A stretch of DNA of 64,000 nt from Pseudomonas alcaliphila JAB1 (GTDB lineage Bacteria; Pseudomonadota; Gammaproteobacteria; Pseudomonadales; Pseudomonadaceae). Below are positions 27,002 to 35,262 of this stretch, in pieces. The stretch is taken from contig NZ_CP016162.1 of assembly GCF_001941865.1 (NCBI RefSeq), positions 1,984,001 through 2,048,000 of the forward strand, given 5' to 3'. Every line of letters starts with the position of its first letter. Position 1 is the first letter of the stretch. A model generated the notes under the pieces. That model was not told the DNA's origin, made no database searches, and saw nothing but the letters and a program-made list of their open reading frames with translations. Made by a program: the position numbers and the translations under genes.

Positions 27002-27036
27002 CGGGGCCCCGCGTGAGAACGCGGGGCCTCGTCGTT
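27002..27036 (+). terminator. Terminator after gdhA
   Basis: GGCCCCGCG (27005-27013) pairs perfectly with CGCGGGGCC (27020-27028) around a 6-nt loop. The stem extends outward by three more pairs, one of them G-T. TCGTTT follows, a weak T tract. It begins 18 nt after the gdhA stop. Confidence 0.75.
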
Positions 27037-27113
27037 TCTGGCGGGGCTGTGCTGCTCGGCCGATTCAGGCATGCTGCCTGCCCTCTCGCTCGCTACACAG
27101 GTCTTGGTTCTGC

Positions 27114-27794
27114 ATGAAACGTTTTGTCTTGCTCGACAGCGCTCCAATCCCAGGTACGAATGGTGCGCTGAACCTGTTTGAGTATGGGGAAGACTTCGTC
27201 ATCAAGATCGCCGGTGGTGATGGCGGGCAGCTGATGAATACACGCATGCACGGCTCGGAAGATGCCCTGGCCGCGATTCCCTGCAAACAGATCGCCAGTC
27301 GTCCACATGTGCGGGTGCTGATCGGTGGTCTGGGCATGGGCTTTACCCTGGCCTCGGCGCTACAACACCTGGGCGCGGATGCCGAGGTGGCGGTGGCCGA
27401 GCTGGTGCCTGGGGTGGTCGAGTGGAACCGTGGCCCGCTCGGGGCGAAGTCCGGTTATCCGTTGAATGACCCGCGTGCAGTGATCATTCAGGAGGACGTC
27501 GCCAAGGTGCTGCAGGCCGCCGAGCAGTGCTACGACGCGATCATGCTGGACGTCGACAACGGCCCCGAAGGGCTGACCCAGAAAGGTAATGACTGGCTGT
27601 ACAGCATGGACGGCCTGCGTCAGTGCGCCAAGGCGCTGAGGCCCAAGGGTATGCTGGCAGTGTGGTCGTCCAGCGCCGACCGGGCATTTTCGGAGAAGGT
27701 GCGCAAGGCGGGCTTCAAGGGCGAGGCGGTGCAGGTGTATGCCCATGGCAACAGGGGCACGCGACATACCATCTGGATTGCCCAGAAGGTCTGA
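27114..27794 (+). CDS. Spermidine synthase-like methyltransferase-fold protein
   Basis: A 226-residue protein with the Rossmann core of polyamine synthases. Motifs: VLIGGLGMGFTLASAL (nucleotide loop GGLGxG), VAVAELVPGVVEWN with the acidic residue at the end of strand 2, and YDAIMLDVDNGPEGLT (the usual catalytic acid region). It lacks the N-terminal beta domain of true SpeE, so substrate use may differ. The N-terminus MKRFVLLDSAPIPG fits the short SpeE-like group of proteobacteria. Stands alone between gdhA and a gluconolactonase-like gene. Confidence 0.7.
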   Translation: MKRFVLLDSAPIPGTNGALNLFEYGEDFVIKIAGGDGGQLMNTRMHGSEDALAAIPCKQIASRPHVRVLIGGLGMGFTLASALQHLGADAEVAVAELVPGVVEWNRGPLGAKSGYPLNDPRAVIIQEDVAKVLQAAEQCYDAIMLDVDNGPEGLTQKGNDWLYSMDGLRQCAKALRPKGMLAVWSSSADRAFSEKVRKAGFKGEAVQVYAHGNRGTRHTIWIAQKV

Positions 27795-27813
27795 GCCTGC
27801 AGTCTTTCGGTTT

Positions 27814-27875
27814 GGTGGGCTGAAGCCCACCCTACCGTAGGGTGGGCCGGGCGGCGATCCGCTTCAGCCCACCAA
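27814..27875. repeat. REP-type palindrome pair
   Basis: GGTGGGCTGAAGCCCACC (27814-27831) is a self-complementary stem. It is followed by CTACCGTAGGGTGGGC and, in inverted order, CTTCAGCCCACC ending near 27873. This is the layout of a REP doublet in Pseudomonas intergenic DNA. It follows the spermidine synthase-like gene and precedes the end of the convergent gene, so it may act as a terminator for both. Confidence 0.6.
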
Positions 27876-27959
27876 CTTGGCGCACCACCGCGAATGACCG
27901 CCTCGCCTTTTTACCGTTATTCGCAGGTGGAATCTCATCGAAAGATCGTGGGCAGGCTC

Positions 27960-29024
27960 TCAGTGAATCTGCAGTTTGCCGATGCGATCATTATCCAGGC
28001 TGCCGAAGTACAGGTAGTCGCCCACCGGCTTCACCGAGGTGACCATGCGCAGGTGCGTACCGCTGGTGTCATGCAGGCTACGGACGATCTCGCCGTTCTC
28101 GTTGAGGGCGATGGCGAAGCCGTACGGGATCGCCTTCGGCCACAGCGCGCGGGGCAGTTTGGCCAGTTGCGCCTTGAGCCAGGGGTGGCGATGGAGGAAG
28201 TCAGCGTCGGCCTTGCGCGGGGTCGGCAGTGCTACCCAGAAGGTGCCATTGCGGTCGCCCTGCAGGTTGTCCGGCAGGCCCGGCAGGTTGTCGATGAAGA
28301 TGTCGTGCTGGCCGGCCTTTTCGCCCTTGAGCCAGTAGCGGGTGATGCGGTAGCGATAGGTCTCGTTGACCAGCACGAAGTCCTCGTTCGCCGACAGCGC
28401 CACGCCGTTGGCGAAATACAGATCTTTCAGCAATACGCGGGTTTCGCCACTGGCCGGGTCATAGCTGAGCAGGCGGCCGTGAGGACGGGCCTCGAGCAGG
28501 TCGAGCAGGTAGTCCGGCTGTTCGAAGCGCGATGAGGCGTCGCTGAAGTAGATGGTGCCGTCGCTGGCGATGTCCAGGTCGTCGGTGAAGGCGAAACGCA
28601 GGCCTTCAGCCTCGGTGGTCAGCACCTTGATCGCGCCCTGCGGGTCGATGCTCAGCAGGCCCTTGTAGGCGTCGGCGACGATCAGGTTGCCGCTGGCGTC
28701 GAAGTTCATGCCCAGCGGGCGGCCGCCGGTGTCAGCGAAGGTTTCCAGGCTGTCGTCTGCCAGCACGCGAACGATGCGGCCGTCATGCAGGCCGGCGTAT
28801 ACCCGACCCTGGCTATCGACGGCGGTGTCTTCCGGACCATGCACCTGGCCGCGCGCCAGCAGCTCGGCTTTCATCAGGGTGTCGTTGGGTTCCAGTGCGC
28901 CCGTCATCGCCGGGGCGGGCGCTGCGTCCCAGGGCAGTGGATCGATCGGGCTGGGGGTCAGGGCCAGGTAACTGGCCGCTGCGGCCAGCAGCATGACGAT
29001 CAGGGCAAGCAGTTTCTTCAGCAT
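27960..29024 (-). CDS. SMP-30/gluconolactonase-like beta-propeller protein (strictosidine synthase family)
   Basis: A 354-residue protein with an N-terminal membrane anchor or signal (MLKKLLALIVMLLAAAASYL), expected in the periplasm or bound to the inner membrane. The propeller repeats show GPEDTAVDSQGRVYAG, GRPLGMNFDASGNLIVADAY, FTDDLDIASDGTIYFSDASS and FANGVALSANEDFVLVNET. The last two carry the Asp, Asn and Glu that bind metal in this family. NLPGLPDNLQGDRNGTFWVA is also typical of strictosidine synthase-like proteins. Hydrolysis of a lactone or ester is likely, but the substrate is unknown. The frame is open 72 codons upstream; I took the ATG with the signal sequence. Confidence 0.8.
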   Translation of the reverse strand: MLKKLLALIVMLLAAAASYLALTPSPIDPLPWDAAPAPAMTGALEPNDTLMKAELLARGQVHGPEDTAVDSQGRVYAGLHDGRIVRVLADDSLETFADTGGRPLGMNFDASGNLIVADAYKGLLSIDPQGAIKVLTTEAEGLRFAFTDDLDIASDGTIYFSDASSRFEQPDYLLDLLEARPHGRLLSYDPASGETRVLLKDLYFANGVALSANEDFVLVNETYRYRITRYWLKGEKAGQHDIFIDNLPGLPDNLQGDRNGTFWVALPTPRKADADFLHRHPWLKAQLAKLPRALWPKAIPYGFAIALNENGEIVRSLHDTSGTHLRMVTSVKPVGDYLYFGSLDNDRIGKLQIH

Positions 29025-29176
29025 TGTTGTTCTTCCGTGTCGGAGGTGGTGCGCGGCACAGATTACACAGTTCCGGTGATCGGCGGCAGGCTGTCGCCCC
29101 GTGCGCTGGCCTGGGCATATATACTGCGCGGCATTCTTAGCGTGAGAGTCGCGTAGCGACGCCTTCCTTAGGGCCT

Positions 29177-29209
29177 TTCTCCCTCCGGGAGAAGGTGGCG
29201 CGAAGCGCC
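29177..29209. repeat. Two adjacent small hairpins in the 265-bp gap before rnd
   Basis: TTCTCCC-TCC-GGGAGAA (29177-29193) is followed by GGCGC-GAA-GCGCC (29197-29209) and then GGATGAGGG. This arrangement resembles a dispersed Pseudomonas intergenic repeat. The rest of 29025-29289 should hold divergent promoters; no further gene is visible. Confidence 0.5.
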
Positions 29210-29289
29210 GGATGAGGGGGCGGGTATGCCGCGTAGGCATTTGATAATGCGGGGTGCCTGTGCGGCATGCCCGTTAACGGGAGAGCCGC

Positions 29290-30423
29290 GTGGCTAACGA
29301 CATTCACTGGATTCTCGACGACGCCAGCCTGGCCGAGCATTGCGCTGCCTGGCAGGCGCTGCCCTTCGTCGCGTTGGACACCGAGTTCATGCGCGTCGAC
29401 ACCTTCTATCCCATCGCCGGGTTGCTGCAGGTCAGCGGTGGCGACGGCGCCTACCTGATCGACCCGCTGCGCATCAGCGACTGGCGGCCGTTCGCCGCGC
29501 TGCTCGAAGCGCCGACCGTGGTCAAGGTGCTGCATTCATGCAGTGAGGACCTGGAGGTCTTTCTACGCCTGACCGGCAGCCTGCCGGCGCCGCTGTTCGA
29601 CACGCAATTAGCGGCTGGTTACCTCAATCTCGGTTTCTCCATGGGCTACTCGCGCCTGGTGCAGGCGCTGCTCGATATCGAGCTGCCCAAGGGAGAAACC
29701 CGCTCCGATTGGCTGCAGCGGCCACTGTCCGAACTGCAGGTGCGTTACGCCGCCGAGGACGTCTCGCATCTCGTCGAGGTGTATCGCGCCCTGATGGCCC
29801 GCCTGGCGCCGCAGAAGGTCGAGTGGATTCTGGAGGACGGTGCCGAGCTGGTCGCCAATCTTGGTCGTGAAGTCGCTCCGGAAGATGCCTGGCGCGATGC
29901 CAAGCTGGCCTGGAAACTCTCGCGCCAGCAGCAGGCCGTGCTGCGCGCGCTGTGCGCCTGGCGCGAGCGCGAGGCGCGCGCGCGCAACCAGCCACGCAAT
30001 CGCATCCTGCGCGAGCATTCGTTGTGGCCGCTGGCCCGTACCCAGCCAGATAACCTGGTGGCGCTGGCGCGCATCGAAGACATGCACCCGAAAACCGTGC
30101 GTCAGGACGGAGAGACACTGCTGCAGCTGATTCGCGAGGCTGCGGCGCTGCCGCCCGAGCAGTGGCCCGAAGCCTTGCCCGAGCCGTTGCCAATCGAAGC
30201 CTCTGCGCTGTTGAAGAAACTGCGCGCTGTCGGCCAGCGCGAGGGCGAGCGCCTGGATATCGTGCCCGAGCTGATGCTGCGCAAGAAAACCCTGGAAGCC
30301 CTGCTGAAAAGCGGCTATCCCAATGGTCCTTATCAATTGCCCGACTCCCTGCGTGGCTGGCGCCGGGAGTTGATGGGCCAGGCGCTGCTTGACTGCCTGG
30401 CCGCTGAAGGAGAATCCGCGTGA
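29290..30423 (+). CDS. rnd: Ribonuclease D
   Basis: 3'-5' exoribonuclease for tRNA and stable RNA ends. Length 377 aa from a GTG start (29290). The DEDDy exonuclease domain has [15 protein letters not shown] (Exo I), [14 protein letters not shown] (Exo II) and [14 protein letters not shown] (Exo III with Tyr and Asp). The HRDC domain is in the middle ([20 protein letters not shown]). The C-terminal HRDC-like region ends near residue 370. Its stop overlaps the ycgL start by 4 nt (GTGA). Confidence 0.95.
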   Translation: MANDIHWILDDASLAEHCAAWQALPFVALDTEFMRVDTFYPIAGLLQVSGGDGAYLIDPLRISDWRPFAALLEAPTVVKVLHSCSEDLEVFLRLTGSLPAPLFDTQLAAGYLNLGFSMGYSRLVQALLDIELPKGETRSDWLQRPLSELQVRYAAEDVSHLVEVYRALMARLAPQKVEWILEDGAELVANLGREVAPEDAWRDAKLAWKLSRQQQAVLRALCAWREREARARNQPRNRILREHSLWPLARTQPDNLVALARIEDMHPKTVRQDGETLLQLIREAAALPPEQWPEALPEPLPIEASALLKKLRAVGQREGERLDIVPELMLRKKTLEALLKSGYPNGPYQLPDSLRGWRRELMGQALLDCLAAEGESA

Positions 30424-30713
30424 AACGCATCTGTTCCATCTATAAAAGCCCGCGCAAGAACGAGATGTATCTCTACGTGCTCAAGGCCGATGCCCTGAAG
30501 CGTGTGCCCGAGGGGCTGCTCGCTGTGTTCGGCCCGCCTGCGCATGCCTTCGATCTGGTGCTCAGCCCGGAGCGGAAGTTGTCTCGGGAAGATATCGCCA
30601 CCGTGCTGGAGAATCTCGACAAGCAGGGCTATCACCTGCAGATGCCGCCCCCCGAGGAGGAGTACATTCAGCATCTGCCCGACGAACTGCTGCGCCGCAA
30701 CGATCCGGTGTAA
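30420..30713 (+). CDS. ycgL: YcgL domain protein
   Basis: A 97-residue conserved protein of unknown function; the family has a small alpha/beta structure and usually follows rnd in gammaproteobacteria. The start [20 protein letters not shown] and the segment LPDELLRR at the end are typical. GTG start overlapping the rnd stop. The stop TAA (30711-30713) is also the first three bases of a MITE-like repeat, so the insertion occurred at or created the end of the gene without shortening it noticeably. Confidence 0.9.
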   Translation: MKRICSIYKSPRKNEMYLYVLKADALKRVPEGLLAVFGPPAHAFDLVLSPERKLSREDIATVLENLDKQGYHLQMPPPEEEYIQHLPDELLRRNDPV

Positions 30714-30855
30714 CAGGCCCTTGAAGAACGTAGGCGAGGCAGGCAAGACAAGGCAAAAAAAGCCGAAAAAGCGCAGTTTACATGCTGTAAATGAGCATTT
30801 TGAGGCTTTTTTTAACGCAGTATTGCCAACGCAGGTAGTTTTTCAACGGCCTGGT
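30711..30855. repeat. MITE-like repeat, 145 bp
   Basis: Ends TAACAGGCCCTTGAAGAAC and a right end of TTTTTCAACGGCCTGGTA are imperfect inverted repeats. The interior matches the other copies (GTAGGCGAGGCAGGC, GAAAAAGCGCAGTTTAC, GTAAATGAGCATTTTGAGG, TTTTTAACGCAGTATTGCC). It is squeezed between ycgL and the hydroxyacid dehydrogenase gene, which starts 5 bp after it. Confidence 0.92.
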
Positions 30856-30860
30856 AAGTC

Positions 30861-31793
30861 ATGCGCCTGCTGATCGCCGAAGAGGATCATGCGTTCTACG
30901 CCGAGCGTATTCGTAGCGCCTGCCCTGAACTGCAACTGGTCGCCGGCGCACAGCTCGAACAACTGCGTGTGGTCGCCCGCGACTGCGACCTCTGGCTGGG
31001 ACAGCCCGACCTGCTCGCGCCGTTGCTGCGCGAAGGTGTGCGCCCGCAGTGGGTGCAATCGACCTGGGCCGGTATCACGCCACTGCTGGCGGAGGGATTG
31101 CCGCGCGACTACCGCCTGACCCGTGCTGTCGGCATCTTCGGTCAGGTGATGGCCGAATACGTGCTCGGTCATCTGCTGGCCCATGAACGGCGCCTGTTCG
31201 CCCGCCTGGCGGCGCAGGTCGAGCAGCGTTGGGATCACCGCCTGCCACGCAGCCTGCGTGGACGCCGCGTGTTGGTGGTCGGTTGCGGTGATATCGGTCA
31301 GGCCGTCGCCGAGTTTCTCCGGCCTTTCGGCGTGGAGCTGCGCGGCGTCGCCAGTCAGGCGCGTGAGCAGGCGCCGTTTCTCGACGTGGCGGCGATGGAT
31401 CAACTGCCTCATCTGGTCACTTGGGCCGATTACGTGGTCAACCTGCTGCCGGACACGCCGGCCACGCGCGATCTGTACGATGCCCGGCTGCTTGCCCATT
31501 TCCGCCCAGAAGCGGTGCTGATCAATGCCGGGCGCGGTGTCGCCGTGGTCGATGCCGATCTGGTCGCCGCGCTCGAGCGCAACCAGTTGGCCGGCGCGGT
31601 GATCGACGTCTGTCGCGAAGAGCCGCTGCCGTCCGGTCATGCGTTCTGGAATGCACCGCGCCTGCTGCTCACCGGTCACAGCTCGGCGCCCACCGACCCG
31701 GCGCTGATGAGTGAGCTGTTCATCGACAACCTGGCGCGCTGGCAAGCGGGAGAGCCGTTACGGGGTGAAGTGGATTTCGCTCGCGGTTATTGA
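30861..31793 (+). CDS. D-isomer specific 2-hydroxyacid dehydrogenase
   Basis: NAD(P)-dependent reductase of 2-oxoacids, 310 aa, of the glyoxylate/hydroxypyruvate reductase B-like group. The coenzyme loop is VLVVGCGDIGQAVAEFL. The catalytic Arg is in LINAGRGVAVVD, Glu in VCREEPLPSG and His in LLTGHSSAPT. The substrate is not certain. The ATG lies 5 bp behind a repeat element, which therefore has to carry or replace part of the ribosome binding region; GGTAAGTC just upstream is a poor Shine-Dalgarno. Confidence 0.88.
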   Translation: MRLLIAEEDHAFYAERIRSACPELQLVAGAQLEQLRVVARDCDLWLGQPDLLAPLLREGVRPQWVQSTWAGITPLLAEGLPRDYRLTRAVGIFGQVMAEYVLGHLLAHERRLFARLAAQVEQRWDHRLPRSLRGRRVLVVGCGDIGQAVAEFLRPFGVELRGVASQAREQAPFLDVAAMDQLPHLVTWADYVVNLLPDTPATRDLYDARLLAHFRPEAVLINAGRGVAVVDADLVAALERNQLAGAVIDVCREEPLPSGHAFWNAPRLLLTGHSSAPTDPALMSELFIDNLARWQAGEPLRGEVDFARGY

Positions 31794-31800
31794 GGCACTT

Positions 31801-31854
31801 GGCGGGTTGCACCCGCCCTACGGGTGCAGATCTGTAGGGCGGGTGCAGCCCGCC
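31801..31854. repeat. Perfect-arm REP-like palindrome
   Basis: GGCGGGTTGCACCCGCCCTA (31801-31820) and TAGGGCGGGTGCAGCCCGCC (31835-31854) are inverted copies with one mismatch, separated by 14 nt. It begins 7 bp after the dehydrogenase stop and could act as a terminator or mRNA stabiliser. Nothing else is seen in the gap up to 31976. Confidence 0.7.
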
Positions 31855-31976
31855 AGCGGCGATGACCGGCTCGTACAATCAATCCCTGATGGCGCCATTC
31901 GGCATGCGCCGCTTGGCCAGGGCTGGGGCTCAAGCTAGACTGCCGCGCTTTTTTCGCCTGAGTCCATACCGCTGCC

Positions 31977-32426
31977 ATGGCTGCCGACCTCGAACCCTTC
32001 TGGAAACGCAAGACCCTCGCCCAGCTCGATCAGGGGGAGTGGGAGTCGCTGTGCGACGGCTGTGGCCTGTGCTGCCTGCAGAAGCTCGAGGATGAGGACG
32101 ATGGCGCCGTCTACTACACGCGCATCGCCTGCAAATTGCTGGACTTGCAGACGTGCCGCTGCAGCGATTATCCCAACCGGGTCAAACATGTGCCTGACTG
32201 CATTCAGCTCACTCCGGCGCAGGCCGATCAGTTCCAGTGGCTGCCGCCGACCTGTGCTTATCGCCTGGTCAGCGAAGGCAAGGACCTGCCACATTGGCAC
32301 TACTTGGTCAGCGGCGACCCGGACGCTGTACACGCCGAGCGCATTTCCCAATCAGGACGCATGCTCAGTGAGAACAGCGTGGCCGAAGACGACTGGGAAG
32401 ATCATCTGATTTTCCGCGCGGGTTGA
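31977..32426 (+). CDS. ycgN: YcgN family cysteine-cluster protein (UPF0260)
   Basis: A 149-residue cytoplasmic protein of unknown function. The Cys pattern [33 protein letters not shown] and PTCAYRL is the family hallmark and would fit metal or Fe-S binding. The C-terminal [14 protein letters not shown] and [12 protein letters not shown] are conserved as well. Single gene; the next gene follows after about 100 bp. Confidence 0.9.
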   Translation: MAADLEPFWKRKTLAQLDQGEWESLCDGCGLCCLQKLEDEDDGAVYYTRIACKLLDLQTCRCSDYPNRVKHVPDCIQLTPAQADQFQWLPPTCAYRLVSEGKDLPHWHYLVSGDPDAVHAERISQSGRMLSENSVAEDDWEDHLIFRAG

Positions 32427-32526
32427 TTGCCGCGCGGCTTCGTGGGAAATCTGTCCCCGTTAATGGAATTTGCCCTGTGGCGCAGCTGTCATAAGCTGCC
32501 ACGTCCCGCATCAGGAGTTTTGTTCG

Positions 32527-33753
32527 ATGTCCCTTCGCTTGCCGTTGTACGCGTCTCTGCTGCTTCTGAGTCTACCGGCCTTCGCTGCCACGCAGAAGGT
32601 CGATCTGGATTACCGGGTGCGCTTTCTGCCCGAGAGCAATCAGGCTGAAGTCAGCATCACGCTGGAGAAGGGCGAGTACGTGCGCAGCCTCGACTTCAAT
32701 CTTGGCGAAGACGGGCGTTTCAGCGATTTCCAGGCCGATGGCCAGTGGTCGCAGGAGGTTGCCGGACGCGGCAAGTGGCAGCCAGGCGAGGGCAAGAGCG
32801 TACTGAACTACCGCGTGTTGATCGACAGCGAACGCAAGCCGGGGCGCTACGACGCCAGGATGACTGACGACTGGGCATTGTTCAGGGGCGACGACCTGAT
32901 TCCGGCGGCCAAGCTCGACCAGCAGAACAAGACCGAGCTGGTGGCGCGCCTGCAGTTCGAGCTGCCCAAGGGCTGGACGAGCGTGGAAACCGGCTGGCCG
33001 CGCATCGGCAAGAACCGCTTTCGCATCGACAACCCGCAGCGCAAGTTCGATCGTCCGACCGGCTGGATGCTGGCCGGCAAGCTGGGTACCCGGCGCACCC
33101 GCCTGGGTGATACCGAAATCGCCATCTCCGCGCCGGTCGGCGAGGGCATGCGGCGCATGGATATCATGACCTTCCTCACCTTCGTCTGGCCGCAGATGCA
33201 GCAGGTGTTTCCGCGCGACCCGGACAAGCTGCTGATCGTCGGCGCTGGCGATCCGATGTGGCGTGGCGGCCTGTCGGCGGCCAACTCCTACTTCATGCAC
33301 GCTGACCGGCCCCTGGTCAGCGAGAACGGCACCAGCTCTCTGGTGCACGAACTGGTGCACGTATTCAGCCGCATCTATGGCCGCGAGCGCAGTGACTGGA
33401 TCTCCGAAGGCCTGGCCGAGTACTACGCCATCGAATTGATGCGCCGCGCCGGGGGCATCAGCGAAGACCGTTATCAGAAGATCCGCGAGCAGCTGATTCG
33501 CTGGAGCAAGCCGGTCAACAGCCTGCGTACCGACAATGCCAGCGGCGCTGTCACCGCGCGTGCGGTGCTGCTGTTGCAGGAGCTGGACCGGGAAATCCGC
33601 CAGAAGACCAAGGACAAGGGCAACCTGTCGCTGGATGACGTGACCCGTGGGCTGATGCGTCTGGACAAGGTCAGCACCAAGGACTTCATCGACATCACTG
33701 AGAACGTCATCGGTGGGCCGTCGAAGACGCTGGATACGCGGTTGCTGCGTTGA
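32527..33753 (+). CDS. Periplasmic M61-like (gluzincin) metallopeptidase homologue
   Basis: A 408-residue exported protein. Signal peptide MSLRLPLYASLLLLSLPAFA, cleaved before ATQKVDLDYRV. The N-terminal part is a beta-sandwich of the type that precedes the catalytic domain in M61-type peptidases. The zinc motif is HELVH (residues 274-278) in SSLVHELVHVFSRIYG, with the third ligand probably Glu 298 in SEGLAEYYAIEL. These are the residues needed for an active gluzincin, so catalysis is plausible. The substrate is unknown. The ATG at 32527 follows AGGAG; the earlier in-frame ATG would spoil the signal. Confidence 0.75.
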   Translation: MSLRLPLYASLLLLSLPAFAATQKVDLDYRVRFLPESNQAEVSITLEKGEYVRSLDFNLGEDGRFSDFQADGQWSQEVAGRGKWQPGEGKSVLNYRVLIDSERKPGRYDARMTDDWALFRGDDLIPAAKLDQQNKTELVARLQFELPKGWTSVETGWPRIGKNRFRIDNPQRKFDRPTGWMLAGKLGTRRTRLGDTEIAISAPVGEGMRRMDIMTFLTFVWPQMQQVFPRDPDKLLIVGAGDPMWRGGLSAANSYFMHADRPLVSENGTSSLVHELVHVFSRIYGRERSDWISEGLAEYYAIELMRRAGGISEDRYQKIREQLIRWSKPVNSLRTDNASGAVTARAVLLLQELDREIRQKTKDKGNLSLDDVTRGLMRLDKVSTKDFIDITENVIGGPSKTLDTRLLR

Positions 33754-33779
33754 GTGTTACCGCTTCGCTCCCTGTCGGG

Positions 33780-34250
33780 TCAGAACAAGGGGCCGGAGCG
33801 GGTATTGTTACCTTTGGCCAGGCGGTCGTAGAGCACCACGTTGACCGTCGCGGCCAGGTTCATGCAGCCCTGAGTAGGGATGTACACGACTTCAGCGCCA
33901 CACCAGTCGAGAATCTCCTGCTGCAGTGAGCCGTCCTCCGGGCCGAAGATGTACAGCGCCCGGTCGGGATGGGTATAGGCGGGCAGGGCGCGTGCATCAT
34001 CGACCAGTTCCACCGCCACTGGGGTGCAACCCAGCGGCAGGATCTTGCGCAGATCGTCGATGTTGATCAGCGGGATATCCTGGTGAACCTTCTTGGTGTC
34101 GGTGATGAAATCCTTGGCGCGGTCGTAGCGGGTGCCGGTGTAGAACACCGAGCTGACGTCATAGCAGCCCGCCGCACGCATGATGGAGCCGACGTTTTCC
34201 GGTGATTTCGGGTTGAAGAGGCCGATGCAGGCGTATCGTTTGTTGGCCAC
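33780..34250 (-). CDS. SpoU/TrmH-family RNA 2'-O-methyltransferase
   Basis: A 156-residue SPOUT methyltransferase. The N-terminus IGLFNPKSPENVGSIMRAAG has the N and R of motif 1 (NxG...R). The knot region has LYIFGPEDGSL (motif 2) and VYIPTQGCMNLAATVNVVLYD (motif 3), which builds the SAM-binding trefoil. The size and motifs resemble TrmL-like enzymes that methylate ribose in tRNA, but the target cannot be assigned. Convergent with the M61-like gene, 26 bp away. Confidence 0.82.
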   Translation of the reverse strand: MANKRYACIGLFNPKSPENVGSIMRAAGCYDVSSVFYTGTRYDRAKDFITDTKKVHQDIPLINIDDLRKILPLGCTPVAVELVDDARALPAYTHPDRALYIFGPEDGSLQQEILDWCGAEVVYIPTQGCMNLAATVNVVLYDRLAKGNNTRSGPLF

Positions 34251-34298
34251 GGTGGCACTCGCAAAAGCGCCTATTATACGGTGCTAACCACCGGCCCC

Positions 34299-34460
34299 TA
34301 GCAGGCTGTTGAAAAACTACCTACGTTGGCAATACTGCGTCAAAAACGGCCTCGCGTGCGAGCCCAGTCAAAATGCTCATTTACAACTCGTAAACTGCGC
34401 TTTTTCGGCCGTGTTTTCCTTGTCTTGCCTGCCTCGCCTACGTTTTTCAACGGCCTGCTA
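34299..34460. repeat. MITE-like repeat, 162 bp
   Basis: Ends TAGCAGGCTGTTGAAAAAC and GTTTTTCAACGGCCTGCTA are inverted repeats with one mismatch. The interior is in the opposite direction to the other copies (AATACTGCGTCAAAAACGG, AAAATGCTCATTTACAACTC, GTAAACTGCGCTTTTTCGG, CTGCCTCGCCTACG). Its right end provides the stop codon of yajD on the minus strand. Confidence 0.92.
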
Positions 34461-34799
34461 GTCCTTTTTCAACAGGCTGGCCAGATCGCCAAAGGCCTTG
34501 TAGGTCGATTTGGCAGCCTGAGGGCTGGCGGTGGAGCCTTCGGCGAAATACTGCTGGTCGGTGTAGCGCGAGTGTTCGTTGTCGTGACAGAACAGGCACA
34601 GCAGCTCCCAGTTGGAACCATCGGCCGGGTTGTTGTGGTGGTTGTGATCGCGGTGATGCACGGTCAGTTCGCTCAGGCGCTTGCCAGAGAACTCGCGGGC
34701 GCAGCGGCCGCAGACATGTGGGTACATTTTCAGCGCTTTCTGCCGGTAGCCTTCTTCGGCCTGGGCGGACAGGTAGTAGCGGTTGTTATTGGTGCTCAT
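34458..34799 (-). CDS. yajD: YajD family HNH nuclease-like protein
   Basis: A 113-residue protein with an HNH motif: HVCGRCAREF, then LTVHHRDHNHHNNPADGSNW and LLCLFCHDNEH. The two CxxC pairs and the HH/N/H positions form a zinc-supported HNH fold. The C-terminus SLLKKD is followed by a TAG (34458-34460) that is the last 3 bp of a MITE-like element, so the gene ends exactly inside the repeat border. Homologues are common in gammaproteobacteria; biological role unknown. Confidence 0.88.
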   Translation of the reverse strand: MSTNNNRYYLSAQAEEGYRQKALKMYPHVCGRCAREFSGKRLSELTVHHRDHNHHNNPADGSNWELLCLFCHDNEHSRYTDQQYFAEGSTASPQAAKSTYKAFGDLASLLKKD

Positions 34800-34883
34800 G
34801 ACGGAACCTGTTATCGGGAGGTGAACGCTTGACTGGATATGTTGCCAGAATAGAACGAAAGCCAGCTGTACAGGAGATATGTC

Positions 34884-35198
34884 ATGCGCTTGCCTATGTT
34901 CGCCGTGATGATTCTGGCCTCCAGCCTTGCCGGCTTGGCCTGGGCTCAGGAACCGATGCGCATGCCGTCCGCGCCTGGGGCAGGTGCGCCGGGCACTGCG
35001 ACGCCACAGCCTTACGGCCAGCCTTCCACGCCCACTACGATCAAGCGCCAGGGATCGGCGCCCCTCTTACCGCCGCCCCAGGGACAAACGCCCCCAGGGA
35101 CTGCGCCGAAATCCACTGGCGATCAATCGATTCCGCAGCTCGATGAGCAACTGCGCCGCAATAGCCAGGGGCTGGACGGGCAGCGCAAGGCGGAGTGA
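34884..35198 (+). CDS. Small secreted proline-rich protein, hypothetical
   Basis: A 104-residue protein with signal peptide MRLPMFAVMILASSLAGLAW plus AQE. The mature part is rich in Pro, Gly, Thr and Gln (PSAPGAGAPGTATPQPYG, LLPPPQGQTPPGTAPK) and ends in a charged helix (DEQLRRNSQGLDGQRKAE). Low complexity suggests an unstructured periplasmic or surface protein. AGGAG lies at proper distance. No function can be stated. Confidence 0.65.
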   Translation: MRLPMFAVMILASSLAGLAWAQEPMRMPSAPGAGAPGTATPQPYGQPSTPTTIKRQGSAPLLPPPQGQTPPGTAPKSTGDQSIPQLDEQLRRNSQGLDGQRKAE

Positions 35199-35202
35199 TC
35201 GG

Positions 35203-35262
35203 CGTAGGAGCGGCTTCAGCCGCGATGCTTGGGGAATCGCGGCTGAAGTCGCTGCTACGGCT
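35203..35262. repeat. REP doublet (REPIN-like)
   Basis: GTAGGAGCGGCTTCAGCCGC, the common Pseudomonas REP type, is followed after 12 nt by its inverted partner TCGCGGCTGAAGTCGCTGC. It is 4 bp after the stop of the preceding gene, and its right end contains the stop codon (35255-35257) of the convergent oligopeptidase gene. Confidence 0.8.
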
